From assembly GCA_049582065.1 (NCBI GenBank), contig JBAUTF010000247.1, forward strand, positions 1 to 8,773: DNA of 8,773 bases, given 5' to 3'. This DNA comes from DATKSS01 sp049582065 (GTDB lineage Bacteria; Chloroflexota; Dormibacteria; Dormibacterales; Dormibacteraceae). Shown piece after piece: positions 1 through 5,953 of this stretch (positions within the stretch are counted from its first letter, which is position 1; every line of letters begins with the position of its first letter). Both the position numbers and the translations under genes were made by a program. Under the pieces are notes generated by a model. It worked only from the letters and a program-made list of their open reading frames with translations. It ran no database searches and was not told where the DNA came from.

Positions 1-206
1 GCGAAGGTCCACTTCACCTTCCCGCGGTGAGGGTTGGCCAAGGAGACCATCCCGTCGCAGTACCAGACGGGCGTTCCCATCCATTTCCAATCTTCCGTGA
101 CGGCCGGGTCGGCCTCCCGCATGATCCGCCGGATCGTGGCGAGCACCTTGCCCCGCCAGTCGGGGATGCCGGCGATGTGCTGATCGATCTGCTCCGAGGG
201 CTTCAA
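1..206 (-). CDS. DUF1801 domain protein, N-terminal part (cut by window start)
   Basis: The frame opens at a TTG (206-204) preceded by AGGAGG (216-211) four bases upstream and stays open to the window edge, giving 68 codons of the N-terminal half. Visible features are DWRGK around residues 16-20, an LxxIRxIMxxADP stretch, then the Trp-rich DWKWMGTPVWYCDG (about 39-52) and GKVKWTF at the edge. This Lys/Trp pattern is typical of DUF1801 (YdhG/frataxin-like fold) proteins, small cytoplasmic proteins of poorly known role, some called iron chaperones without firm evidence. It is the last gene of the regulator-VOC-VOC cassette, 52 bases after the preceding stop, so probably co-transcribed. The start rests on the Shine-Dalgarno, since no upstream in-frame ATG fits. 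The missing C-terminal half prevents a check of completeness. Confidence 0.8.
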   Translation of the reverse strand, partial: MKPSEQIDQHIAGIPDWRGKVLATIRRIMREADPAVTEDWKWMGTPVWYCDGMVSLANPHRGKVKWTF

Positions 207-258
207 GCGACCTCCTTTTTGAATTTCTTCGGCTCGTCGGGCGGGCTGGGAAGGCGTG

Positions 259-597
259 TCAGCACGGCGGCTGCCTCAGCCCGAGTGTGTTGCCTGCCGC
301 ATCCTTCACCGTCGCGATGAGCAGGCCCCCGCCAACGTCCTTGACGTCCTGAACGGTCTGGGCACCGGCATCCACCAGAAGCCGCAAGCTGGCGCCAATG
401 TCCTCGACCTCCCAGTAGGCGATCGGCCCCCCGCTGCGACCGTTGGGATCGAGGCCGATCTCGAGGTCGCCAGTTCTGAACCCGGCGTAGTAGGGCGCGT
501 CGGCGTACGGCTCGACACCGAGCAGCGCCTTGAAGAGCGTCTTCGCCGAGGCCATGTCCTTCGCGGGGTAGACGAGCAAGGACATACGTCGGTTCAT
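259..597 (-). CDS. VOC-family (glyoxalase/bleomycin-resistance-like) protein, 112 aa
   Basis: This single-domain vicinal-oxygen-chelate protein starts MNRRMSLLVYPAKD and ends NTLGLRQPP. It shows the usual beta-alpha-beta pattern twice: an AKTLFKALLG helix after strand one, and a GASLRLLVDAG helix in the second module ahead of DAAGNTLGLRQ. The start (ATG 597-595) has AGGAGG at 608-603 and overlaps the preceding stop by four bases (ATGA), so translation is probably coupled. The family includes glyoxalases, dioxygenases, fosfomycin and bleomycin resistance proteins and many unassigned small proteins; nothing here fixes the substrate. The usual first-strand metal-binding His is not evident, so it may not be a metalloenzyme. 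A cytoplasmic dimer is inferred from the family. Confidence 0.85.
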   Translation of the reverse strand: MNRRMSLLVYPAKDMASAKTLFKALLGVEPYADAPYYAGFRTGDLEIGLDPNGRSGGPIAYWEVEDIGASLRLLVDAGAQTVQDVKDVGGGLLIATVKDAAGNTLGLRQPPC

Positions 598-1043
598 GAG
601 CTCCTCCTGTTCACGGGGCGGTCGATGCTCGCGTCTTCGCTCTGGCTGAACCTGATGAGGTTGCCGGACGGGTCGCGGAACGCGCACTCCCTCGAGCCGT
701 ATGGCATATCCATCGGCTCCTGCAGCACCTCGCCACCTCCGGCCAGAATGTGCTCGAAAGTCGCATCGCAATCCTCGGTGCTGAAGATGACGCCGCGAAG
801 CAGACCCTTGGCGAGCATCTCCTTCATGACCTTGCGGTCGGCCAGTGGTGCGTTCGGGTCTGCAAGCGGCGGCTCGAGGACGATGCTGACGTCCGGCTGG
901 GCCCTGGGGCCGACCGTGGTCCAGCGCATGCCCTCGTATTTGACGTCGTTGCGTACCTCCAGCCCGAGAAGATCTCGGTAGAAGGCGAGCGCCTCGTCAT
1001 GGTCGTGGACGGCGATGAAGCAGTTACGAAGTTTCAGGTTCAT
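594..1043 (-). CDS. VOC-family (glyoxalase-like) protein, 149 aa
   Basis: Second VOC protein of the cassette. Its N-terminus, MNLKLRNCFIAVHDHDEAL, followed by FYRDLLGLEV, is the classic first module (strand, helix, GLEV turn). The second module contains RGVIFSTEDCDATFEHI and ends with YGSRECAFRDPSGNLIRF, where the Asp-Pro-x-Gly-Asn-x-Ile signature is typical of glyoxalase-like proteins. I chose the ATG at 1043 because AAGGTGG lies just upstream and it follows the regulator stop (1054) by 10 bases. An in-frame ATG at 1085 would overlap the regulator and add 14 basic residues unlike the family. The stop at 594 overlaps the next start (ATGA). Substrate unknown; pairing with a small AraC regulator fits a ligand-responsive detoxification or resistance role, which is inference. 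Confidence 0.88.
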   Translation of the reverse strand: MNLKLRNCFIAVHDHDEALAFYRDLLGLEVRNDVKYEGMRWTTVGPRAQPDVSIVLEPPLADPNAPLADRKVMKEMLAKGLLRGVIFSTEDCDATFEHILAGGGEVLQEPMDMPYGSRECAFRDPSGNLIRFSQSEDASIDRPVNRRSS

Positions 1044-1053
1044 GCGATCCACC

Positions 1054-1473
1054 TTAAGGGTGGTGCGACGCGGCCGCTTCTTCATTTCTGATCGGTTTTG
1101 TCATCACCATGATCACGCAGGAGGGGATGACGGCAGCCGCGGAGTGGCTGCGCGCCCGATAGGCGCTGGGCGACTCGCCGACGAGCTCAGTGAAGCGCGA
1201 GCTGAACGAGCCCAGCGAGGTACAGCCGACCGCGAAGCACGTGTCGGTGACTGACATGTCGCCGCGCCTGAGCAGGGCTTTGGCCCGCTCGATCCTGCGG
1301 GTCATGAGATAGCTGTACGGGCTCTCGCCGAACGCAGCCTTGAAGCTGCGGGAGAAGTGACCCGTCGACATCGCGGCCGACCGCGCAACGGCCGGCACGT
1401 CGAGCGGCCGGTCGAACTCGCGATCCATGCGGTCCTTCGCCTTGCGCAGCCTTACCAGGTCGCGGATGTACAT
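1054..1473 (-). CDS. AraC/XylS-type transcriptional regulator, DNA-binding domain only, 139 aa
   Basis: Two helix-turn-helix motifs of the AraC family are visible. The first spans about residues 24-48 (LDVPAVARSAAMSTGHFSRS, then FKAAFGESPYSY) and is followed by the linker helix RRIERAKALL. The second spans about 74-98 (SVTDTCFAVGCTSLGSFSSR, then F...VGESPSAYR). There is no N-terminal ligand-binding domain, so it is a minimal, stand-alone DNA-binding regulator. I start at ATG 1473 (MYIRDLVRLRKAK), where similarity to such short regulators begins; the frame stays open upstream to 1539 but looks non-coding. No good Shine-Dalgarno precedes the ATG. It leads the cassette with the two VOC genes and probably controls it and perhaps itself. 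The last 30 residues are a low-similarity tail. Confidence 0.85.
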   Translation of the reverse strand: MYIRDLVRLRKAKDRMDREFDRPLDVPAVARSAAMSTGHFSRSFKAAFGESPYSYLMTRRIERAKALLRRGDMSVTDTCFAVGCTSLGSFSSRFTELVGESPSAYRARSHSAAAVIPSCVIMVMTKPIRNEEAAASHHP

Positions 1474-1644
1474 GAAACAGAATCCATGGTACGCAGGCCG
1501 CCGTCTCGTCGAAAATGCGATTGCCTGGGTCCTCAGCACGCGAGCAAGGCCGGCACGTCAGGGGCGATGGAATCGAGCAGATTTGAAGAAGCCACCGCGG
1601 CAGTAGGCACCTAGCATGAGGGTCGTTCCCATCAATATCGCAAG

Positions 1645-1657
1645 GGAGGAAACCTCC
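1645..1657 (+). promoter_or_regulatory. Shine-Dalgarno inside a perfect small hairpin
   Basis: GGAGG (1645-1649), a three-base AAA loop and CCTCC (1653-1657) form a perfect 5-bp GC-rich stem immediately ahead of the GTG start at 1659. The GGAGG arm is the ribosome binding site of the downstream DUF1801 gene, at suitable spacing. If the stem forms in the mRNA it would hide the site and lower or gate translation. The short stem could also be coincidence. Confidence 0.45.
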
Positions 1658-1658
1658 A

Positions 1659-2135
1659 GTGAAGGACAAACAGAAGTCGGCCAAGAGCACCACCGCGACC
1701 AAGAAGAGGTACGACGGATTCACGGACGAGGAAAAAACCGCGATGCAGGACCGCGTCCAGGAGATGAAGGTGGGAGCTCGCCGCGGCCCGCGCGCGGACA
1801 AGGCGGACGGGGAAAGCGAGGTGCTCGCGAAGATCGCCGAGATGCCGGAATCCGATCGCGCCCTGGGCAAGCGGCTCCATGCTGTCATCAAAGCCAGCGC
1901 GCCGGCCCTCTCACCGAAACTTTGGTACGGCATGCCCGCCTATGCCAAGGACGGCAAGATTGTCTGTTTCTTCCAAAGCGCGCAGAAGTTCAAGACGAGG
2001 TACGCGACGTTCGGCTTGAGCGACGCGGCGCACCTTGATGAAGGCACCATGTGGCCGACCGCCTACGCTCTGACCCAGTTGACCGCCGACGACGAGGCAA
2101 GGATCGGCGCGCTCGTGAAGAAAGCGGTGAGCTGA
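1659..2135 (+). CDS. DUF1801 domain protein, 158 aa
   Basis: The protein has a Lys/Thr-rich, probably disordered N-terminus (residues 1-25), then a helical segment (about 50-85), then the DUF1801 core. The core carries PKLWYGMPAYAKDGK, FFQSAQKFKTRYATFG, LDEGTMWPTAYAL and a C-terminal ARIGALVKKAV helix. These conserved Trp, Tyr, Lys and Phe positions are standard for the family. Function is unknown in general; some members are called iron chaperones or YdhG-like. The start is GTG at 1659, with AGGGAGG about 9 bases upstream and held in a potential hairpin. It is divergent from the AraC-VOC cassette, which itself ends in another DUF1801 gene, so the regulator may act in both directions. The two DUF1801 proteins are clearly diverged, so this is not a recent duplication. 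Confidence 0.88.
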   Translation: MKDKQKSAKSTTATKKRYDGFTDEEKTAMQDRVQEMKVGARRGPRADKADGESEVLAKIAEMPESDRALGKRLHAVIKASAPALSPKLWYGMPAYAKDGKIVCFFQSAQKFKTRYATFGLSDAAHLDEGTMWPTAYALTQLTADDEARIGALVKKAVS

Positions 2136-2241
2136 GGACGACATGCTTAAGCGCGCTCGGCGAGGTCAGCGATGATCACCGGTGAACAGTCCTCCTGTTC
2201 GAGCGAGTCCAGCAGGTCTTCCCCTCCCGGGAGCGGTCGCC

Positions 2242-2325
2242 CGGCTAGATAGTGCTGGCCAACCCGACTTCATGGCAGAAAGGCGCGATCAGCCGATCAC
2301 GCCTTCCCGCAAGATTCTCGATTGA
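2242..2325 (+). pseudogene. vapB: VapB antitoxin C-terminal remnant
   Basis: This frame encodes a tail reading DFMAERRDQPITPSRKILD before TGA (2323-2325). It closely resembles the C-terminus of VapB antitoxins (pattern DFMAxRxQPxxQxRE), the part that wraps the toxin. The expected AbrB-like N-terminal domain (QAVRLP and following) is not recognisable upstream, where the frame meets a stop near 2172. The stop overlaps the TTG of the vapC remnant (TTGA), the usual coupled vapBC arrangement, and this supports the call. The toxin partner is also broken, so this is a dead relic. Exact left limit uncertain. Confidence 0.6.
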
Positions 2326-2566
2326 CCTACCTACTCGAGACCAGCGCCCGTATCGCTCTGATCGAATGGCGGCGAGAGGCGGTACGGCGGCGTTTCGCGC
2401 GCGTCAGTGCCGGTGACGACGTCATCGCTACCTCGTCGGTGGTGCTGTTCGACTCTGGTACGGCGTTGCTAAGAGCCAGCTCATCAAGGCGAACGCCGAG
2501 CGCATCGCAATCTTCCTGCCAGGTCCACTCGAGGTTCTGGACTTCACGGCAGAAGACGCGGAGCAC
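2322..2566 (+). pseudogene. vapC: VapC PIN-domain toxin remnant, frameshifted and truncated
   Basis: The frame starts at TTG 2322 (MTYLLETSARIALI), matching the N-terminus of VapC PIN-domain ribonucleases, and runs to about 2450. One base is then missing: the expected GAG CTC TGG reads GACTCTGG at 2451-2458. In the next frame the protein resumes as LWYGVAKSQ...NAERIAIFL..PLEVLDFTAEDAEH up to 2566. VapC normally has about 130 residues, with catalytic acids in an N-terminal DTS/DTN motif, a mid-protein Glu (FELxYG) and C-terminal Asp residues. Here the first Asp is Glu (residue 6), the second acid sits on the frameshift, and the C-terminal third is absent. It cannot be an active toxin. Similarity ends beside the stop codon of the opposing membrane-protein gene (2568), suggesting a rearrangement joint. 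Confidence 0.75.
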
Positions 2567-2567
2567 C

Positions 2568-3212
2568 CTATGCCGCCTTGTGCACCTCGCTCACCCTTGG
2601 CTTTTCACCGAACCGCGCGCCTCTGACCGCCACCTGCTGGAAGATGAGTCCCCCGATCACGGCATAGCCGAGCATGGAGACGATGACGATGGGGTCGACC
2701 CACGCCGTGTTCGACGTACTGGTCAGAAAGCGGTCGACGCCTGACAGCCAGCCCTGCGACGTGGTCTCGATGGCGAAGATCTGCGGGATCAGGTAGAAGG
2801 CGCCGCCGATCGCGAGCAGCACGGTAGCCACGCGATAGGTCTCGAAGTCGTCGTCGGTGTCATAGAGCAGCTTCACGTAGAGGCTTGCGAACAGCAGCAG
2901 GCCGGCCAGTGGCGCGGTCAACGGAAGCGGGATCGTGGTGAGGAGATTTGGAAACAGGAAGATCAGGCTCAGGGCGAATGTGATGAGCATCACGGCGTCG
3001 CGCACGAGCACATAGCCGAGCCACCAGACGTCGGCGCCGAAGCGAAGTGAGAGCTTCTTGATCGTCCGCAACATATATGGACGAGAGAGATGGAAGATCA
3101 CCGTCAATGCCCAAAGCGACGGCAGCAGGGCCGCGATCGTGGAAACGACCCACTGTTCGCCTCCGTGAAGGATTGCCTGGACTATCGCAGCGGTAACCTG
3201 GTCTGGGGTCAT
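2568..3212 (-). CDS. Integral membrane protein of unknown family, copy 2 (214 aa)
   Basis: Hydrophobic protein with about five predicted transmembrane segments: roughly residues 23-42, 62-90, 93-113, 124-146 and 171-193. Between segments one and two lies a basic loop with HLSRPYMLRT (41-50), KKLSLRFGAD (52-61) and WW (63-64), ending at RD (71-72). The same residues occur without gaps in the gene just upstream, so the two are tandem paralogs (about 41 of the first 72 residues identical by eye). An acidic stretch, YDTDDDFETYR, follows segment three. I do not recognise the family; no heme-ligand His pair, Cys motif or transporter signature is evident. ATG 3212 has AAAGGAGAG upstream, 13 bases after the preceding stop. 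As last gene of the operon it is probably co-expressed with the iron-sulfur flavoprotein and could serve as membrane anchor or electron/ion-conducting subunit (inference). Confidence 0.85.
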   Translation of the reverse strand: MTPDQVTAAIVQAILHGGEQWVVSTIAALLPSLWALTVIFHLSRPYMLRTIKKLSLRFGADVWWLGYVLVRDAVMLITFALSLIFLFPNLLTTIPLPLTAPLAGLLLFASLYVKLLYDTDDDFETYRVATVLLAIGGAFYLIPQIFAIETTSQGWLSGVDRFLTSTSNTAWVDPIVIVSMLGYAVIGGLIFQQVAVRGARFGEKPRVSEVHKAA

Positions 3213-3225
3213 CTCATCTCTCCTT

Positions 3226-3873
3226 TCAGGCTCGCACGCGTCCCGACTGCGCCCGCACGCTCGTGTCGGAAGGACCGCGCAGGTTGTACGCCACCGCTAC
3301 CAAGCCCATGACCGCAATGGCGGCGACCGAGAACCAGCACAAGCCGACGGCCACGCCTTGATCGGTGGTCGTGGTCAGGGCTTTGCCAACATCTGTCCAG
3401 ACGGGGCCCCACTTCACCTCAGACAGCTGGACGCCGAGCATTGTCGGCACCAGGTACAGGGCGCTGCCGGCGCCCAACAGCGTGGAGACGAGCTTGAACG
3501 CCTGGGGGTCGTTGTCCGCGTCGGCGAAGAGCTTGACGAGGAGAACGCCGAAGAGCGCGACCGTGGCCAGCGAACCTCCGATGGGAAGCGAGTTCGACAG
3601 GAGAACGTCGGGGTACAGGAACATGAAGCTGAAGATCGCCGTGACCGCGATCATCAAGTCCCGCAAGCCGATGTAGAGCACCCACCAGATGTCGGCGCCC
3701 AACCGCAGAGAGAACTTCTGGGTCGTCCGCACCATGTAAGGCCGAGCCAGGTGGAGGGCCACGACCAGCATCCAGAGCAGCGGCAGAGCGGCCGCCATGG
3801 TTCCCTCGAGAAACTGCTCCCCACCCGTGAGAAAGGCATTGATGATGGCCTGGCTGAGCTGGTCTACGGTCAT
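3226..3873 (-). CDS. Integral membrane protein of unknown family, copy 1 (215 aa)
   Basis: Paralog of the next gene, with the same plan: N-terminal MTVDQLSQAIINAFLTGGEQ, about five hydrophobic segments (roughly 24-43, 62-90, 95-115, 124-146, 173-197), and a basic loop with HLARPYMVRT (41-50), KFSLRLGAD (53-61), WW (63-64) and RD (71-72). A DADNDPQAFK stretch after segment three parallels the acidic stretch of copy 2. The C-terminal tail is basic (last 15 residues). Its ATG (3873-3871) overlaps the TGA of the flavoprotein by four bases and has AAAGGATGG upstream, so translation is coupled to the redox gene. Coupling and gene order suggest a complex in which one or both proteins place the flavoprotein at the membrane. 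A frame extending upstream to 4725 is antisense-type noise within the flavoprotein gene. Function unknown. Confidence 0.86.
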   Translation of the reverse strand: MTVDQLSQAIINAFLTGGEQFLEGTMAAALPLLWMLVVALHLARPYMVRTTQKFSLRLGADIWWVLYIGLRDLMIAVTAIFSFMFLYPDVLLSNSLPIGGSLATVALFGVLLVKLFADADNDPQAFKLVSTLLGAGSALYLVPTMLGVQLSEVKWGPVWTDVGKALTTTTDQGVAVGLCWFSVAAIAVMGLVAVAYNLRGPSDTSVRAQSGRVRA

Positions 3874-5798
3874 ACGGACACCATCCTTTTCACCTGGATT
3901 AGCTGGCAGCTGGTGACGACATCGCAGCGCAGGCAGCGTTGGGCTTCGGCGCGCGCGATCTCTGGGACAAAGCCAAGGGAGAGCTCTCCGTAACGTCCTT
4001 CCAGCGCGACCTGCCCCAACTGGCTCTCGGCCCGCGCGCGGTTGGCCAGGTCGATCGCCACCCTGTCCATCACAGGCAGCAGGGCCTGGCTGCGCCAGGG
4101 CGCCACGTAGCGCGTCGCGGGCAGCCCGCGCAGGTAGCGATCGATCGCCCACGCCGCACGCTGGCCCTGGGCGACGCCCTCGATGACGCTCTTCGGGCCG
4201 GTCGCGACATCGCCTCCGGCGAAGACGCCGGGCTGGGCCGTCATCAGCGTCTCGGAGTCGGTGAGCAGCCCACCCCACTCCCCGAACTGGATGCTCGAGC
4301 CCTCGGGGAGTATTGACGGGTCCGGTGCCTCGCCGATGGCGACCAGCAGGTTCCGCGCCCGGATGGTGAAGGTGTCGCCTGGCACCGGCGCGACCTTGTT
4401 CCGACCGTCCGGCCCCTTGCCGACAACCTCGAACCGCTGGCAGCGAACCTCGGTCATGACGCCCTGCCGGCCCAGCACCTCGACCGGTACGACCAGTGGC
4501 TCGATGACGACGCCCTCGTGCTCGGCGGCGCGGAGCTCCTCGTACTGCGCCGGCATGTCCTCCCTCGTCCGGCGGTATAGGACCCGCACGCTGCCGGCGC
4601 CGGCTCGCCACGCCGACCGCGCGGCGTCCATCGCCGTCGAACCTCCGCCGACGACGAGCGCGTCGCCACTGAGCTTCACGTTCTCGCCCAGGTTCACGCG
4701 CTTGAGGAACAAGGTCCCGGGCCACACGCCGTGCAGGTCCTCGCCAGGCACGCCCAGGGGCTGGCTCTTGGTCGCACCGGTAGCGATCAGGATGGCCTTG
4801 TAACCCTGGCTCTTGAGATCGTCGAGGCTGAAGTCCCGGCCCAACGCCGTGTTCAGCTTGAGCTCGACCCCGAGGTTGAGGATGCGATCGATCTCAGCCT
4901 GCAGCACATCCTTGGAGAGCCTGTATTCAGGGATGCCGATCGCCATCATGCCGCCCGCGACCGGCATCGCCTCGAAAACGGTCACCCCAAAGCCACTCCG
5001 GACCAGCTGGTAAGCGGCGCTGAGCCCGGTCGGGCCGGCGCCGATGATCGCCACCCGCTCCCCCCTGCGAGAGGCCGGTGGGGGCGCGGTCGGGTAGCCC
5101 TCCATGCCATGGTCGGCGGCAAACCGCTTGAGCTCGCGGATTGCGATTGGTTCGTCCATGACCCCGCGACGGCACGCGGTCTCGCAGGGCGCCGTGCAGA
5201 CGCGGCCGCACACTGACGGAAAGGGGTTGTACTCGGCGGCGACGGCCAGCGCCTCCGCATAGCGCCCTTCGCCGACCATAGCCACGTAGCGACCAGCGTC
5301 GGTGCCGACGGGGCAGGCCTCCTGGCACGGGGACAAGAGGCGTTCCTCTCCTTCTCCCTGAGCGTTCCACGTTCGCCACGTCCGCCAGCTCTCCGGCCGC
5401 TTGACCGCGCGCCAGCGCGCAAGGTCCCCCCACGGGTCCGTGTGCAGGTCCTTCAGCGACTCGGTCGTGTAGTCGGTCAGCGCAGCCCAGCCTGTCTCGG
5501 ACTCGGGGCCGTGACGAATCGGACCCTGGGCCGCCGCCAGGTCGGCCGCCCCGGCCACCACGTCGATCGTGATCACTGCTGTCGGACACTCCACCGAGCA
5601 CACCTCGCAGCCGATGCACTCTCCGGACTGGATCGGGAACTCCATCATCCAGGGCTGCTGGCTGGTCGAGCGCTCGACGCCCGACTCTATCGACGGGGAC
5701 ATGGTGCGGGTCATGTCCAGGGCATGGACCGGACAGACATCCATGCAGACCCCACAGTTGAGGCAATTGGATCGGTCGACTTGAAACCGGTAGGCCAT
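3870..5798 (-). CDS. Iron-sulfur FAD-dependent oxidoreductase: ferredoxin domain fused to GltD/AegA-like NAD(P)H core, 642 aa
   Basis: The N-terminus is a ferredoxin domain with two CxxCxxCxxxCP motifs (Cys 12/15/18/22 and 61/64/67/71), predicted to hold two [4Fe-4S] clusters, separated by an unusually long loop. A Trp-rich linker (about 104-144) follows. Next comes a GltD-type Fer4_20 domain with Cys 158, 162, 197, 201, 205 and 209 (CQEACP, CGRVC, PCETAC). The FAD site GAGPTG is at 253-258 and GGGSTAMD of the NAD(P)H domain at 384-391. YRR (408-410) favours NADPH, GVFAGGD (524-530) closes the FAD domain, and CLRC lies near the end (622-625, plus Cys 631). Such proteins (glutamate synthase small subunit, AegA/YgfT, NfnB) pass electrons between NAD(P)H, FAD and clusters. 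No large glutamate synthase subunit is present; two membrane proteins follow instead, suggesting membrane-linked electron transfer. No signal peptide, so cytoplasmic side. Confidence 0.92.
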   Translation of the reverse strand: MAYRFQVDRSNCLNCGVCMDVCPVHALDMTRTMSPSIESGVERSTSQQPWMMEFPIQSGECIGCEVCSVECPTAVITIDVVAGAADLAAAQGPIRHGPESETGWAALTDYTTESLKDLHTDPWGDLARWRAVKRPESWRTWRTWNAQGEGEERLLSPCQEACPVGTDAGRYVAMVGEGRYAEALAVAAEYNPFPSVCGRVCTAPCETACRRGVMDEPIAIRELKRFAADHGMEGYPTAPPPASRRGERVAIIGAGPTGLSAAYQLVRSGFGVTVFEAMPVAGGMMAIGIPEYRLSKDVLQAEIDRILNLGVELKLNTALGRDFSLDDLKSQGYKAILIATGATKSQPLGVPGEDLHGVWPGTLFLKRVNLGENVKLSGDALVVGGGSTAMDAARSAWRAGAGSVRVLYRRTREDMPAQYEELRAAEHEGVVIEPLVVPVEVLGRQGVMTEVRCQRFEVVGKGPDGRNKVAPVPGDTFTIRARNLLVAIGEAPDPSILPEGSSIQFGEWGGLLTDSETLMTAQPGVFAGGDVATGPKSVIEGVAQGQRAAWAIDRYLRGLPATRYVAPWRSQALLPVMDRVAIDLANRARAESQLGQVALEGRYGELSLGFVPEIARAEAQRCLRCDVVTSCQLIQVKRMVSV

Positions 5799-5953
5799 CG
5801 CCGTCAGTCCTCAGTGCACACGTTGAGGAGCCGCCGGCGGGCCCAGTAGGGTCTAAGGACTCTATTCGAGGCATTTTGGGGGCGATGAGCTTATACGTAT
5901 GAGCCGCAGCCATCCGGATATTTCTGCAGTACCCTCTACATGGTTATCTAGAT
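5799..5953. promoter_or_regulatory. Divergent intergenic region between redox operon and response regulator
   Basis: This 155-bp region must carry the promoters of both the minus-strand oxidoreductase operon and the plus-strand regulator. It becomes AT-richer towards the regulator. Three short perfect palindromes are visible: ATACGTAT (5893-5900), ATCCGGAT (5912-5919) and TATCTAGATA (5945-5954, touching the regulator ATG). They are candidate operator half-site arrays or parts of -10 elements; TATAAG on the minus strand (5897-5892) could serve as a -10 for the operon. No convincing -35/-10 pair could be fixed on either strand. Confidence 0.4.

Noticed and set aside
256..981. 241-aa plus-strand frame opposite the two VOC genes
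   Set aside because: Antisense to two well-recognised proteins; composition is typical of a high-GC shadow frame.
1583..1617. TTGAAG and TAGCAT as a promoter for the plus DUF1801 gene
   Set aside because: The spacing is 23 bases, too long for a sigma-70-type promoter.
2147..2269. Minus-strand frame ending in SPVIIADLAERA before TAA
   Set aside because: Forty residues with protein-like character but preceded by an in-frame stop, no start and no recognised family. It overlaps the VapB-tail frame, which has better support. It could be another gene relic.
3874..4725. Long minus-strand open frame continuous with the first membrane protein
   Set aside because: It lies in another frame of the flavoprotein gene, is Arg/Gly/Ala-rich with no protein-like pattern, and the ATG at 3873 has an SD and stop/start coupling. 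High GC explains the openness.
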